60,229 nucleotides of DNA from Pseudomonadota bacterium (GCA_021323675.1 JAJPKP010000079.1:1-60229); one strand, 5' to 3'. Shown: positions 16,719 through 24,869, numbered from the stretch's first letter. The notes: generated by a model from the letters alone, not told the origin. A program made the numbers and translations.

Positions 16719-16973
16719 ATGCTCGGAGCGCGTCGAAAAATCGGAATAACATTGATTTTGGGGGCTATGGTGATGGGGGGCTGGATGGGCGGATGCAGCT
16801 CGCTCAGTTCCAATCACATCGACTGCAATGTCGTACGGCTGCAGTCGCAGGCAGGACGTTCGGATTCTGAAATTGCTTCCGCGCTCGGAGCAAGTGTCGC
16901 CGATGTCGCGTCCTGCCATGGTCCGGAAAAATCGGGCAACGCCTCTTCCGGCGGAGCCCCGGGACCGTACTGA
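16719..16973 (+). CDS. small predicted lipoprotein, function unknown
   Basis: An 84-residue protein starting at ATG 16719 behind a clear GGAGGGG Shine-Dalgarno. Residues 1-25 form a signal peptide (R-R-K, then I-G-I-T-L-I-L-G-A-M-V-M) ending in M-G-G-C, a relaxed lipobox, so Cys26 is the probable lipidated residue. The mature part is short and polar, with two more cysteines (C-N-V-V and S-C-H-G) and a helical segment (S-D-S-E-I-A-S-A-L-G-A-S). The frame is open further upstream to 16503, but that part lacks a start signal and overlaps the valS leader. I do not recognise the family. Confidence 0.6.
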   Translation: MLGARRKIGITLILGAMVMGGWMGGCSSLSSNHIDCNVVRLQSQAGRSDSEIASALGASVADVASCHGPEKSGNASSGGAPGPY

Positions 16974-17405
16974 TCCAAGGTTTCGCGGCTGAGTGGCGCG
17001 CCCCGCTCATCCCCGGCGCGCCACGCAGTCCACGTCCAAATCGTCTGTCCTAAGCAGCTAAGCTCTGATCACACGCGCGGCCGCGGGCCGCGCGTCCAGC
17101 ATCTCGGGCAGCCTCTCGTGCTCACGCACGTGAGTTGCCCCACGCCGACTTTAACATCTGCTGCCACCTGACGGTTCAGGACAGCTCGAATCCGTCGCTC
17201 GCGCTGACCGCTCCCTCGACCCGAATCAGAGAGGCCGCATGCGCATTGATGGACGCCCGTTGTGCGGGCAAAGCCGTCTTGTTGCTACAAGGACTCGATC
17301 ACACAGGAGGTAGTGCGAGAGGGACGGCAGCAGATGCGCTCGCCATTGCTCCTGGACAGCACCCTTGGCAACCATGGCGGTCTCCATCACTCGATCCGAT
17401 CGATG
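16974..17405. other. 432-bp gap without a recognisable gene; contains three dyads
   Basis: No convincing reading frame lies here. Three inverted repeats are present: TGGCGCGCC at 16994-17002 pairing with GGCGCGCCA at 17015-17023 (12-base loop), a 10-base arm at 17073-17082 with its complement at 17086-17095 (loop GCG), and CTCACG/CGTGAG at 17121-17134. The first may terminate the lipoprotein transcript. The rest could belong to the 3' region downstream of the minus-strand tRNA gene or to an unrecognised RNA; no known RNA family (tmRNA, 4.5S, RNase P) was seen. Confidence 0.4.
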
Positions 17406-17491
17406 TGGTGCGAGAGGGGGGACTTGAACCCCCACGGAGTTGCCTCCACAAGGTCCTGAGCCTTGCGCGTCTGCCATTCCGCCACTCTCGC
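17406..17491 (-). tRNA. tRNA-Leu (anticodon CAG)
   Basis: Reading the minus strand from 17491, the acceptor arm GCGAGAG pairs with CTCTCGC near the 3' end, followed by discriminator A and an encoded CCA (17408-17406). The anticodon stem GCAAGG/CCTTGT frames loop CTCAGGA, giving anticodon CAG, which reads CUG leucine codons. A long variable arm (GTGGAGGCAACTCCG region) and the T arm GGGGGTTCAAGTCCCCC confirm a class II tRNA of 86 nt. Confidence 0.96.
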
Positions 17492-17587
17492 GTGAGGCAG
17501 AGTTTATACGGTTTATCCGGCCTTGGCGCCTGATTCAAGCGGCGGGCTTGTGGCGCGCCCTCGCGTACCGCACAATTCCCGTTTGCG

Positions 17588-18319
17588 ATGAGTGAAAGAG
17601 TAAGCGGTGCGATTGCGATGGCTCCGGCGCCTACCCCGGGTTCCATCGCCCTCGATATCAGCGCGGGCGACGGCTTGTCGACGCGGATGCTGGCGGAACG
17701 GGGATGGCGTGTGGTGCCTACCGAGCGCAAAGTCTCGCGCCCTGGCTGGGTCGCCACCGATCTTATCCACGATTTGCCCTTTCGCAGCGCCAGCTTTGAT
17801 CTCGTGATGATGCTCGAGGTGATCGAGCATCTGCCCGACATCCCTCATTCGCTGCGAGAGATTGCGCGAGTCCTGAAGCCCGGCGGAATCGCGATTATCA
17901 CGACGCCAAATCGACTCAACGTCACCTCGCGAATCCACTACCTGCTCACCGGTTTTTACAAGGGGCGGCGGGCTCCCCTGCCCTATCGCTACCGGGTTGA
18001 AGACGGACGCAACTGGCACGTGATGGGCCTCAACGACTTTCACTGGATGGCGCGGGGGTACGGCCTCGACATGGACGCGCTTGGCAGGAGCCGGCGAAAA
18101 CTCAGGGCGAAAATCTTTCTTCCGCTTCTCTATCCGCTCATCGTGGTGCGCTCGTGGCTCCTTTACGGGCGCGGATCGGACGACCCGGAACAGGACCGTC
18201 TTAACCGGCAACTGTTCCGCTTTATGACGAGCGCGAGCCTGCTGATGGACGAGAACATCGTCATGCGCTTCGTGAAGGCGCCCGCCGCCGCGGCACAGGC
18301 ATCGTCGGGACCCGCTTGA
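17588..18319 (+). CDS. class I SAM-dependent methyltransferase
   Basis: A 243-residue methyltransferase of the Methyltransf_11/UbiE-like type. The SAM-binding glycine motif is L-D-I-S-A-G-D-G near residues 21-28, followed by an acidic/post-I segment, D-L-P-F-R-S-A-S-F-D (motif II-like) near 62-71, and L-K-P-G-G (motif III) near 97. A C-terminal hydrophobic stretch (L-L-Y-P-L-I-V-V-R-S-W) may associate with membrane. Its stop overlaps the start of the glycosyltransferase gene (TTGA), so the pair is translated together; surface polysaccharide or glycolipid modification is a reasonable guess. Confidence 0.8.
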   Translation: MSERVSGAIAMAPAPTPGSIALDISAGDGLSTRMLAERGWRVVPTERKVSRPGWVATDLIHDLPFRSASFDLVMMLEVIEHLPDIPHSLREIARVLKPGGIAIITTPNRLNVTSRIHYLLTGFYKGRRAPLPYRYRVEDGRNWHVMGLNDFHWMARGYGLDMDALGRSRRKLRAKIFLPLLYPLIVVRSWLLYGRGSDDPEQDRLNRQLFRFMTSASLLMDENIVMRFVKAPAAAAQASSGPA

Positions 18320-19200
18320 CGCTCTCGATTATCATCGCGACTCACAGCCGGCCGGCGTCACTTGCTCGCCTTGTCAGAAGTCTCAGCGGCCAGTTGCGAG
18401 CCGGCCGCGACGAACTGGCCGTCGCGGAAAACGGAACCCCACATCCTGCTCAGCTCCCACCGGATCTTCCTCGGCTGACGCACTTTCACGATGCACGCCC
18501 CGGCAAGTGCCGCATCCAGAATCGCGCGATCGCGGGCACTCGTGGCGAAATTGTCGCGTTGCTCGATGACGATCTAACCGCCGGAGCGAGGTATCTCGAT
18601 GCGGTCGAGAAGTTCTTCGAAGAACATCCCGAGTTCGCCGCGATGGCGGGACGAATCCTGCCGGCCGAAGATCCCGTAGCGAAGGTCGGCGAAAATGCCG
18701 TCTATCTGGACCTGCCGATTTTCGACAAAGGCGAAGCATGCCAGGAAGTGCGGGGCGTGCTCGGCGCGAATATGGCCTTTCGGCGATCGGTGCTCGAAGC
18801 CGCCGGGCCGTTTGACGAACGTCTCGGCCCGGGCGCCGGAGGGCATGAAGAAGAAACCGAGATGTCGCAGCGGCTCAGGCGGATGGGCTTTCGAATCGGC
18901 TACGCGCCGAACGCGGTTGTCTATCACGAGGTCGATCCGGCGCGCGCGAATCGCGATCGATTCATCAGAATTTCGCGCGAGCGCGGCCGCTGCCGGATGC
19001 TCCACGAAAATCACTCAGCTTTCGACATCGCGGTAAAGAACCTCGTCGCAGGCGCGCGCCTCGCGATCGCACGCGGACTCGGCGCCGGCCTGCCGCGAAT
19101 TGCCAGAGAGGAGCGCCGCCTTGCGATCGCAAGAGGAATGCGCGACGGCCTGCGCGGGACTATTTTGAAAGATTCCCGCCCTGGGCAAGCGACTCGATGA
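18316..19200 (+). CDS. family 2 (GT-A) glycosyltransferase
   Basis: A 294-residue inverting glycosyltransferase of the GT2 type. It opens with the nucleotide-binding beta strand L-S-I-I-I-A-T-H-S-R, carries the metal-binding D-D-D at about residues 89-91 (A-L-L-D-D-D-L), and ends the catalytic region with the E-E-E-T-E-M-S-Q-R-L base region (ED-like). The start is TTG at 18316, overlapping the methyltransferase stop codon. The 3' end overlaps the convergent glycosyltransferase gene by 41 bp. It probably adds a sugar to LPS or another surface glycan; donor and acceptor are unknown. Confidence 0.82.
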   Translation: MTLSIIIATHSRPASLARLVRSLSGQLRAGRDELAVAENGTPHPAQLPPDLPRLTHFHDARPGKCRIQNRAIAGTRGEIVALLDDDLTAGARYLDAVEKFFEEHPEFAAMAGRILPAEDPVAKVGENAVYLDLPIFDKGEACQEVRGVLGANMAFRRSVLEAAGPFDERLGPGAGGHEEETEMSQRLRRMGFRIGYAPNAVVYHEVDPARANRDRFIRISRERGRCRMLHENHSAFDIAVKNLVAGARLAIARGLGAGLPRIAREERRLAIARGMRDGLRGTILKDSRPGQATR

Positions 19201-20302
19201 AGCGGTTAAGCTCGCGCTCGTGCCTTTCCCAGGTGAATTGTTCGGCTGAAGCGCGCGCTGTCTCACGCAGACCAGCCCTCGCATCGAGCATCAGATCGAG
19301 CTTGCGGGAGATTTCGTCCGGATTTGCCGGGTCGCTCACGATAAACCGGCTGAGCGCCGGGGGCATAACTTCCGCCACGCCGCATTGCGAGCTCACCAGG
19401 GCCGGCAATCCGCACGCCATCGCTTCCAGCGCGACGTTTCCGAACGGCTCAAACAAAGACGGAAAGGCCAAAACATCCGCGGCATTGAAAAATTGTTCCG
19501 GCGAGGGCTGGTTTCCCGCAAACACAACCCGATTGCCGAGCCCCTGCCGCTGCGCCCGCCGGGAAAAGGATGCCGCTGCGCGATCGCTTCCGACCACGAG
19601 CAAATGCGGTCCGGGCGCCATCCGTGCCATCGCGTCAATCAGGAACCCCAGCCCCTTGCGGGCAAAACCGTTGCCTACGAACAGGACCAGCGGCGCATCG
19701 GGAGGGAAACCGAATCGATCTCGAAGCCGCTTTCTTTCGTCGGCGTCTGCACAGGGTTTGAACTTCCGCAGGTCGACGCCGTTGTAGATTGTCGCGATTC
19801 GCGCCGGCGGCAAGCTGAATCGCTCCAGCAGGTCGCGCCGAACAAACTCCGACACGGCGATCACTGCTCGCAGCTCGGGCGAGGCAAAGCCGCGCTTTTC
19901 GATCGCGACCTGGGCGCGATGGTACGGCGCCATCCGCATCAGCATCGCGCCCGCCCTGCCACGCCATCGCTCCGCAGCGCGCAGATAACTCGCATGAGCG
20001 CTCCCTCCCGATCGCAACACGTCGGCGTTCGCCACCCGCGCAAAGCTCATCACCAGGTCCGTGCCGTGCCGCCGGGCGAGCGGCGCGGCGGCATAGGCGA
20101 ACCTGATAAAGGCCAGCGTCCGCGGCAGCCTCACACGGCCGACGCGATGGACACGCAGGCCGGAGACGTTCGCGCGGATATCGTCGGCGTAGATCGCCAC
20201 CTCATGACCGCCTCTGCGCAGGCAGTCCACCGTGATCATGAGATCGCGTTCGGTCCCTCCGCCCAAGGGATCGAACCGACGCGTCAGGAGCGCGATTCGC
20301 AT
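19160..20302 (-). CDS. family 4 (GT-B) glycosyltransferase, LPS-core-like
   Basis: A 380-residue GT4 enzyme. The N-terminal domain has the glycine loop P-L-G-G-G-T-E-R (residues 12-19); the C-terminal domain has V-L-F-V-G-N-G-F-A-R-K-G-L near 215-227 (acceptor/nucleotide lysine region) and the retaining EX7E-type stretch F-P-S-L-F-E-P-F-G-N-V-A-L-E-A. N-terminal wording (L-L-T-R-R-F-D-P-L-G-G) resembles WaaG, which adds the first glucose of the LPS outer core. It is convergent with the GT2 gene, and both may serve the same glycan. Confidence 0.82.
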   Translation of the reverse strand: MRIALLTRRFDPLGGGTERDLMITVDCLRRGGHEVAIYADDIRANVSGLRVHRVGRVRLPRTLAFIRFAYAAAPLARRHGTDLVMSFARVANADVLRSGGSAHASYLRAAERWRGRAGAMLMRMAPYHRAQVAIEKRGFASPELRAVIAVSEFVRRDLLERFSLPPARIATIYNGVDLRKFKPCADADERKRLRDRFGFPPDAPLVLFVGNGFARKGLGFLIDAMARMAPGPHLLVVGSDRAAASFSRRAQRQGLGNRVVFAGNQPSPEQFFNAADVLAFPSLFEPFGNVALEAMACGLPALVSSQCGVAEVMPPALSRFIVSDPANPDEISRKLDLMLDARAGLRETARASAEQFTWERHERELNRFIESLAQGGNLSK

Positions 20303-20391
20303 CTGCGCGGTGTTGGGAAGCGCCGATAGCGGCTCTCGTGCGGCCTCGGGCTTCCTGTGCTATTTTTCTCACGGGGTTGTGAGGTGCGGAC

Positions 20392-21654
20392 ATGATCGAA
20401 ATTCAGTGCACTAGCTGCCATACCCGCTACCGCATCGACGAGCGGGTACTCCCGGACGAGACACCGACCTTCAAGTGCTCGCGATGCGGCCATGTCTTCA
20501 ACGCGGAGCCGGCGCCCGCGCGGGTCCGCAAGCCGTCCGCGCCGCGCACGCCCGAGAAGCCACGCACCGATCCTCCATCGCAGCCTGAGCCGGAACCGGC
20601 CCCACAGCCCTCTGGAATCGAATCCCGCCCTCGGGAAGCTCAGCCTGAAATCGCCAGCGAACGGCCTCCTGAAGCGGACAAGGCCGAACCGGAAGAGAAT
20701 CCTCTCGATCGCACATTTTCCAGAGATCAGCCCGAAGACCTGGCGGCCGGACAGAACTTGTCGTTCGACTTCGGCAGCGATCCCGGCCCGGGCGAAACTG
20801 ATTCGCCGCTGACGCAGGAAGAATCTCCGGCCGCCGACGACCATTGGGAGGTAGGTGAACTTCCGCCGGAAACCGAACACTCGACCATCGGTCCATCGCT
20901 CCACGCGCAGCCGGAAGAGCCGGCACCTTCGAAACCTCAGGTCCAGGCCGCGACACGAACTCCGAAGAAAAGCCTCGCGGCGCCGGAATTTCGCGAACCT
21001 GAATTCACGGCCTCCGTGTCGGCGCGCGAGGAAAATGCCAGCTTCGCGAAGCGCTCTGAGATTCCCGATGAAGTCGCTTTTTTCACCTCGCGCACGCCGG
21101 AGCATTCGGCCGCGTGGTTCCTGGGACTCTTCGCGGTCATCGTGATTTTCTTTGCCGCGGCGAGCCTGTTTGTTCATATCGAACCCGCGCCGGTAGCCCG
21201 GACGCTCAGCGAGTTGCCGCGAGTCGGCTCCGAGTTTCAGCGGCCGCTGGTGCCCGCGATGCTGGTGGCACTGCACGACGTCCACGCGGACTACGATCAG
21301 ATCAAGGGCGGACAAACCGCACTCCTGATAAGCGGGACCGCGGAAAACGTTGGCGGCAACCCCCTTCACGCCGTGCTGCTGGCCGTCGACCTGCTGGATG
21401 AAGGTGGAAGGCAAATCGCGAGCGGCGCCGCGTTCTGCGGAAACGGACTTACGGCAAAGATGGTCGGAGAAATGACGCCGCGCGAGATTGATTTCCTGCA
21501 GAGGCTCGACCCGCAGAAGAATTTCGTAATCGATCCCTCCCACACCGCACCGTTTCTCCTGGTATTCATCGATCCGCCCCGGAAGATCGCGAACCTCAGA
21601 ATCCAGGTGGCGAAAGCGGTTGCGGTGCAGAAGGCCTCAACTCCACGATCCTGA
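20392..21654 (+). CDS. zinc-ribbon (MJ0042) and DUF3426 single-pass membrane protein
   Basis: A 420-residue protein. Residues 1-37 form an MJ0042-type zinc ribbon with C6-x2-C9 and C29-x2-C32. A long Pro/Glu-rich linker (about 40-230) leads to one membrane helix near 241-263 (W-F-L-G-L-F-A-V-I-V-I-F-F), then a DUF3426 domain on the outer side. This architecture is common in proteobacteria, where it is often misnamed as MJ0042 zinc finger; the function is unsettled. The ribbon would face the cytoplasm. It is convergent with gcvH, with five bases between stops. Confidence 0.85.
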   Translation: MIEIQCTSCHTRYRIDERVLPDETPTFKCSRCGHVFNAEPAPARVRKPSAPRTPEKPRTDPPSQPEPEPAPQPSGIESRPREAQPEIASERPPEADKAEPEENPLDRTFSRDQPEDLAAGQNLSFDFGSDPGPGETDSPLTQEESPAADDHWEVGELPPETEHSTIGPSLHAQPEEPAPSKPQVQAATRTPKKSLAAPEFREPEFTASVSAREENASFAKRSEIPDEVAFFTSRTPEHSAAWFLGLFAVIVIFFAAASLFVHIEPAPVARTLSELPRVGSEFQRPLVPAMLVALHDVHADYDQIKGGQTALLISGTAENVGGNPLHAVLLAVDLLDEGGRQIASGAAFCGNGLTAKMVGEMTPREIDFLQRLDPQKNFVIDPSHTAPFLLVFIDPPRKIANLRIQVAKAVAVQKASTPRS

Positions 21655-21659
21655 GCGGG

Positions 21660-22049
21660 TTACTCCTGTTCCCGCGCGATCATTTCAGCGTACTCATCGC
21701 TGTCCATCAGGTCGTCGAGGTCGGTTGCGTCATTCATCTTGACCTTGATGAGCCAGCCGTCGCCGTAGGGATCTTCGTTGACCACCTCGGGCGACTCGGG
21801 CAGGTCTTCGTTGACCTCGACCACCGTGCCGCTCACCGGGGCATAGATATCGGAAACGGCCTTGACCGATTCGATCACGCCGAATGGATCGTCCTTGCTG
21901 ACAGTTTCGCCGACCGCTGGAAGCTCGATATAAACGATCTCGCCGAGCTGACTCTGCGCGTGATCGGTAATGCCGATGGTGGCGACTGAATCCTCCGCCG
22001 TCACCCATTCATGCTCTTTCGAATACTTGAGCCCCTGTGGGATCTCCAT
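21660..22049 (-). CDS. gcvH: glycine cleavage system H protein
   Basis: The 129-residue lipoyl carrier protein shuttles the methylamine group of glycine between the P and T proteins. The lipoylated lysine lies in V-I-E-S-V-K-A-V-S-D, and the K-Y-S-K-E-H-E-W-V N-terminus is diagnostic. The ATG at 22049 follows GGGAGGA at five bases, so I reject the much longer open frame upstream to 22580. No gcvT, gcvP or lipoate ligase gene is visible in this window, so the H protein is either supplied to a distant operon or used as a lipoate donor. Confidence 0.95.
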   Translation of the reverse strand: MEIPQGLKYSKEHEWVTAEDSVATIGITDHAQSQLGEIVYIELPAVGETVSKDDPFGVIESVKAVSDIYAPVSGTVVEVNEDLPESPEVVNEDPYGDGWLIKVKMNDATDLDDLMDSDEYAEMIAREQE

Positions 22050-22130
22050 GATTCCTCCCGGATCTTGATCGCCGCCCGCAACCGGACCAGCGATCACCTT
22101 CATGCTCATCAAGCGCGGTGGCAATCGTCT

Positions 22131-22136
22131 TGTCAA
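22131..22136 (-). promoter_or_regulatory. possible -35 element for gcvH
   Basis: A perfect TTGACA is present on the minus strand about 85 bases before the gcvH start, but no good -10 element lies at 16-18 bases (CTTGAT is the best). It is only a candidate. Confidence 0.25.
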
Positions 22137-22302
22137 GTTCCGAAAGCTACAGCGAACGCGCTTTGCAAATGTATGATTCTCTTGACTGACACGCGATGAT
22201 AACGCTCGACATGTATCCTGAAGGCGGACTGAAGCGCGATGGCGTCTCGATCCGATCTTCAACATCATCACCGATCGCATAACACGCCGCGGAGACACGC
22301 GC

Positions 22303-23409
22303 ATGCTTATTGGAGTTCCTACCGAAATCAAGACTGACGAGCGGCGGGTATCGCTTACGCCCGCCGGCGCCGCCGCCTGCAAAACGCACGGCCATCGCGT
22401 AATCGTGCAGGCCGGCGCGGGCGTGGGGAGCGGCTTCAGCGATCGCCAGTATCGCGATTCCGGCGCGACAGTCGTTCGATCGGCGGCCGAAGTGTGGGGC
22501 CGTGCCGACATGGTTCTTAAGGTAAAGGAGCCGCAGCCGTCTGAATTTCGATTTCTCAGGCCGGGCCAGATTCTCTTCACCTACCTCCATCTCGCGCCCG
22601 ACAAGCGCCTCACCAACGAGCTTCTGAAACGGCGCGTCAGCGCCGTCGGCTACGAAACCATCCAGCTCGAAGATGGAAGCCTTCCGCTGCTGGCGCCGAT
22701 GAGCGAAGTTGCGGGCAGGCTCGCTATCCAGGCAGGCTCGTGGTGCCTGCAGGCGCTCAGCGGCGGCCGGGGCGTGCTTCTCAGCGGAGCGCCAGGCGTG
22801 CGTCCAGGAAAAGTCGTGGTGGTCGGCGGCGGTATCGCCGGCTTCAATGCCTGCCGCGTCGCGAGCGGAATCGGCGCGGACGTAACCATAATGGACGTCA
22901 ACCCGTCACGCCTGCGCTACCTGAGCGATCTGCTCGCGGGACATGCCACGACGATCATGTCCAACCGCGCCACGCTCGAAGAGGAAGTCCGCCAGGCCGA
23001 TCTCGTCATCGGCACCGTCCTGGTTGCGGGCGCGCGCACTCCGCGCCTGCTGTCGGCTTCGCTGGTTGCCAGGATGAAGCCTGGAGCCGCCATCGTGGAC
23101 CTGTCCATCGATCAAGGCGGAATTTCCGAAACGTCGAGGCCGACGACACATACCAGGCCGACGTTCGTGCGAAGCGGCGTGGTGCACTATTGCGTCACGA
23201 ACATGCCGGCGATGGTGCCGCATACGTCCACCTACGCGCTCACCAACGCCACTCTGTCATACGCGCTGGAAATCGCGGACCGGGGATTGCTCGAAGCCGG
23301 CCGCGCGAACCGCGCGATCGGATGGGGATTGAATACCTACGACGGACACGTTGTGCATCCCGCCGTAGCGGAAGCGATGCGGATGAAAGCGCATTCTCCT
23401 TGGGAGTAA
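22303..23409 (+). CDS. ald: alanine dehydrogenase
   Basis: A 368-residue NAD-dependent enzyme that interconverts alanine and pyruvate plus ammonia. The N-terminal M-L-I-G-V-P-T-E-I-K and R-R-V-S-L-T-P are family hallmarks, as are K-V-K-E-P (catalytic Lys), Y-L-H-L-A (catalytic His), the Rossmann V-V-V-G-G-G-I-A-G-F-N-A near residues 171-182 and D-L-S-I-D-Q-G-G. Length is normal. It is divergent from gcvH, across a 253-bp gap, so nitrogen and one-carbon flux could be coordinated, which is only inference. Confidence 0.94.
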   Translation: MLIGVPTEIKTDERRVSLTPAGAAACKTHGHRVIVQAGAGVGSGFSDRQYRDSGATVVRSAAEVWGRADMVLKVKEPQPSEFRFLRPGQILFTYLHLAPDKRLTNELLKRRVSAVGYETIQLEDGSLPLLAPMSEVAGRLAIQAGSWCLQALSGGRGVLLSGAPGVRPGKVVVVGGGIAGFNACRVASGIGADVTIMDVNPSRLRYLSDLLAGHATTIMSNRATLEEEVRQADLVIGTVLVAGARTPRLLSASLVARMKPGAAIVDLSIDQGGISETSRPTTHTRPTFVRSGVVHYCVTNMPAMVPHTSTYALTNATLSYALEIADRGLLEAGRANRAIGWGLNTYDGHVVHPAVAEAMRMKAHSPWE

Positions 23410-23456
23410 CCAACAACGCCCTGTTTGCGCTGGATTAATCGATGCGACCGCCGCCG

Positions 23457-24047
23457 CTACGAGCGCGGGGTGCGCACGCCGCGCCGCAGCGCATTGACCA
23501 AGGCTCGCACGAACAGCATCCCCGGACGAAGCTTGCGCCGCTCGACTTCTCCGTTGGCCGGCGCGCCGCTTTGCATCACTTCCTTCGCGATCGCGGAAAC
23601 CTGCGATGCGTCAGCGCGGGCCGCGGTCTTGTCGAGCGATCGAAACCGCACCGTCATTTCGCGATCGATCGCGAACACGGCGGGAAACGCGATCCCTCCC
23701 ATTTCCTTCTCGTTCAGAAGCCCCCACTCGGTGATCAGCTTCCGATCCGAATCGCAGAGAATTGGGAAAGGCAGCCCGAGCTCCGCCTTCATGGGAGCGG
23801 CGCGTTCGGGAGGATCGACCGAAATCGCCGCCAGTCCCACACCGGCAGCCTTCAAGCCATCATACAGGGCTTTGTATTCCGCCAACTGGCGCAGGCAAAA
23901 GGGTCACCAATGCCCGCGGTAAAAAACCAGCAGGCACATCCCCGACTCGAGGTTTGACGATAGCTGCCAGCGGGAGCCGCCGCTTTCGACGACCGTAAAA
24001 TCCGCTACTTTGTCGCCGACCACAGGAACGCGAGCTGATAGAGGCAT
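23457..24047 (-). CDS. peroxiredoxin-like (AhpC/TSA) selenoprotein with in-frame UGA (Sec48)
   Basis: The frame runs from ATG 24047 (preceded by GAGGGCGG) to a stop at 23457, 196 residues, broken only by a TGA at 23906-23904. That codon falls in Y-R-G-H-W-[TGA]-P-F-C-L-R-Q-L, exactly where peroxiredoxin-like proteins have the first Cys of WCPFC, so the product would carry Sec48-Pro-Phe-Cys51. Upstream D-F-T-V-V and downstream I-S-V-D-P-P-E, F-P-I-L-C-D-S and A-F-P-A-V-F-A-I-D-R are the normal fold landmarks. The last gene of the hisS-aspS-lipoprotein operon, it would act as a thiol-dependent peroxidase or disulfide reductase. The alternative is a nonsense mutation of a Cys codon. Confidence 0.82.
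23877..23900 (-). promoter_or_regulatory. candidate bacterial SECIS hairpin following the Sec UGA
   Basis: Just after the UGA the transcript can form CGCC-AGUU-GGCG (23891-23880), with an apical loop containing G about 18 bases after the UGA. An alternative, wider stem pairs UUUUGCC (23900-23894) with GGCGGAA (23883-23877). Bacterial SECIS elements lie inside the coding region directly after the UGA with a G-containing apical loop. The pairing was found by eye without energy calculation. Confidence 0.4.
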
Positions 24048-24080
24048 ACGGTCCGCCCTCGAACAACGGTTTTCGCTTTC

Positions 24081-24869
24081 CTAGTACAAGCCCGACTTGC
24101 CCAGTCCCTGGTTGTAGCGTTGCTGACCGGACTTGAGTTGTCCGTAGGTGCCGGTCTCGAAATGCTTGGAGTCGGCAACGAAGGTGAGATGCCGGTGCAG
24201 ATCGGCCACCGACTGCTCGACGCCAATTTGCGCCACTTCCTGCGCGTGCACCCATCGGCCCTCTTTCTGCACAAAGTTGACAAGGTTCGTCAGGCTTTGG
24301 GCGAACGACTTCTGGGTTTTTGAAAAATTCGAAGTCCACACGACCTTTCCGGACTTCATATCGAGAAATTTCAGCGAGAACGAAACCGCCGCCGGCTTCG
24401 CGCTGGAATCGTCGCTGCCGCTGCGATCTTCATAGCGCTCGACGGTGCCAAACAGCACGCCGTCCGCCGAAGTTAGTCGCCCGATCGCAAAAGCATTCGT
24501 CTCCAGATCCTGCGGGGTCGAGGGCGGCAGATTCTGCAGGGCCTGGGTCACGTCATCCTGCGGCACCACCTGCCATCCGCCGGCCAGCGATACCTGACTA
24601 TACAGCTCGGCAGTGATCGCGTCGGCGGCCCCCGGACCGAGCGGAGCGCCATTTTTCGGCGGGTCATCGACCAGCGGCAGCACGGCAATGCGATCAACCG
24701 TTAACTGCTTCATCCCCGCCGAGGCCTGCGTCTTCACATCCTTCGGCTTCAGGGCGTCAATTTCGTCCTTAGCGTTGTCGTAGGCGTTTCCCACGAACGC
24801 CGTGCAGCCCGCCACGGCCATAGCCAACATCAGCACAACGAGACGCAATGCGAGGGGTGCGCGGCTCAT
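24081..24869 (-). CDS. predicted outer-membrane/periplasmic lipoprotein, CsgG/GNA1162-like
   Basis: A 262-residue lipoprotein with a signal peptide ending in A-V-A-G-C (Cys22 lipidated). The following Ala/Thr-Phe residues at +2 do not suggest retention in the inner membrane. The mature body has I-A-V-L-P-L-V-D-D-P near residue 60 and V-L-F-G-T-V-E-R-Y-E-D-R-S-G near 138, a pattern seen in CsgG- and GNA1162-type lipoproteins that help build envelope channels or secretion systems. Its ATG overlaps the aspS stop codon (ATGA), and the selenoprotein gene follows by 33 bp. Family assignment is tentative. Confidence 0.65.
   Translation of the reverse strand: MSRAPLALRLVVLMLAMAVAGCTAFVGNAYDNAKDEIDALKPKDVKTQASAGMKQLTVDRIAVLPLVDDPPKNGAPLGPGAADAITAELYSQVSLAGGWQVVPQDDVTQALQNLPPSTPQDLETNAFAIGRLTSADGVLFGTVERYEDRSGSDDSSAKPAAVSFSLKFLDMKSGKVVWTSNFSKTQKSFAQSLTNLVNFVQKEGRWVHAQEVAQIGVEQSVADLHRHLTFVADSKHFETGTYGQLKSGQQRYNQGLGKSGLY

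Noticed and set aside
16517..16813. N-terminal extension of valyl-tRNA synthetase
   Set aside because: Family similarity starts at V-E-L-S-K-T-Y-D, a sigma70-like promoter lies inside the extension, and the divergent lipoprotein gene overlaps it.
17135..17533. Plus-strand frame across the tRNA-Leu gene
   Set aside because: It runs through a well-formed tRNA on the other strand, with no start signal or domain.
22050..22580. Long N-terminal extension of the gcvH frame (306 residues)
   Set aside because: The ordinary GcvH start at 22049 has a strong Shine-Dalgarno; the added part overlaps the ald gene and has no domain.
23457..23885. Peroxiredoxin gene starting at TTG 23885
   Set aside because: This start removes the active-site strand and catalytic motif that are present in frame just upstream of the UGA.
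23860..24339. Open frame on the minus strand over the 5' half of the peroxiredoxin gene
   Set aside because: It is in another frame and matches nothing; the true frame crosses a UGA and continues the peroxiredoxin fold.
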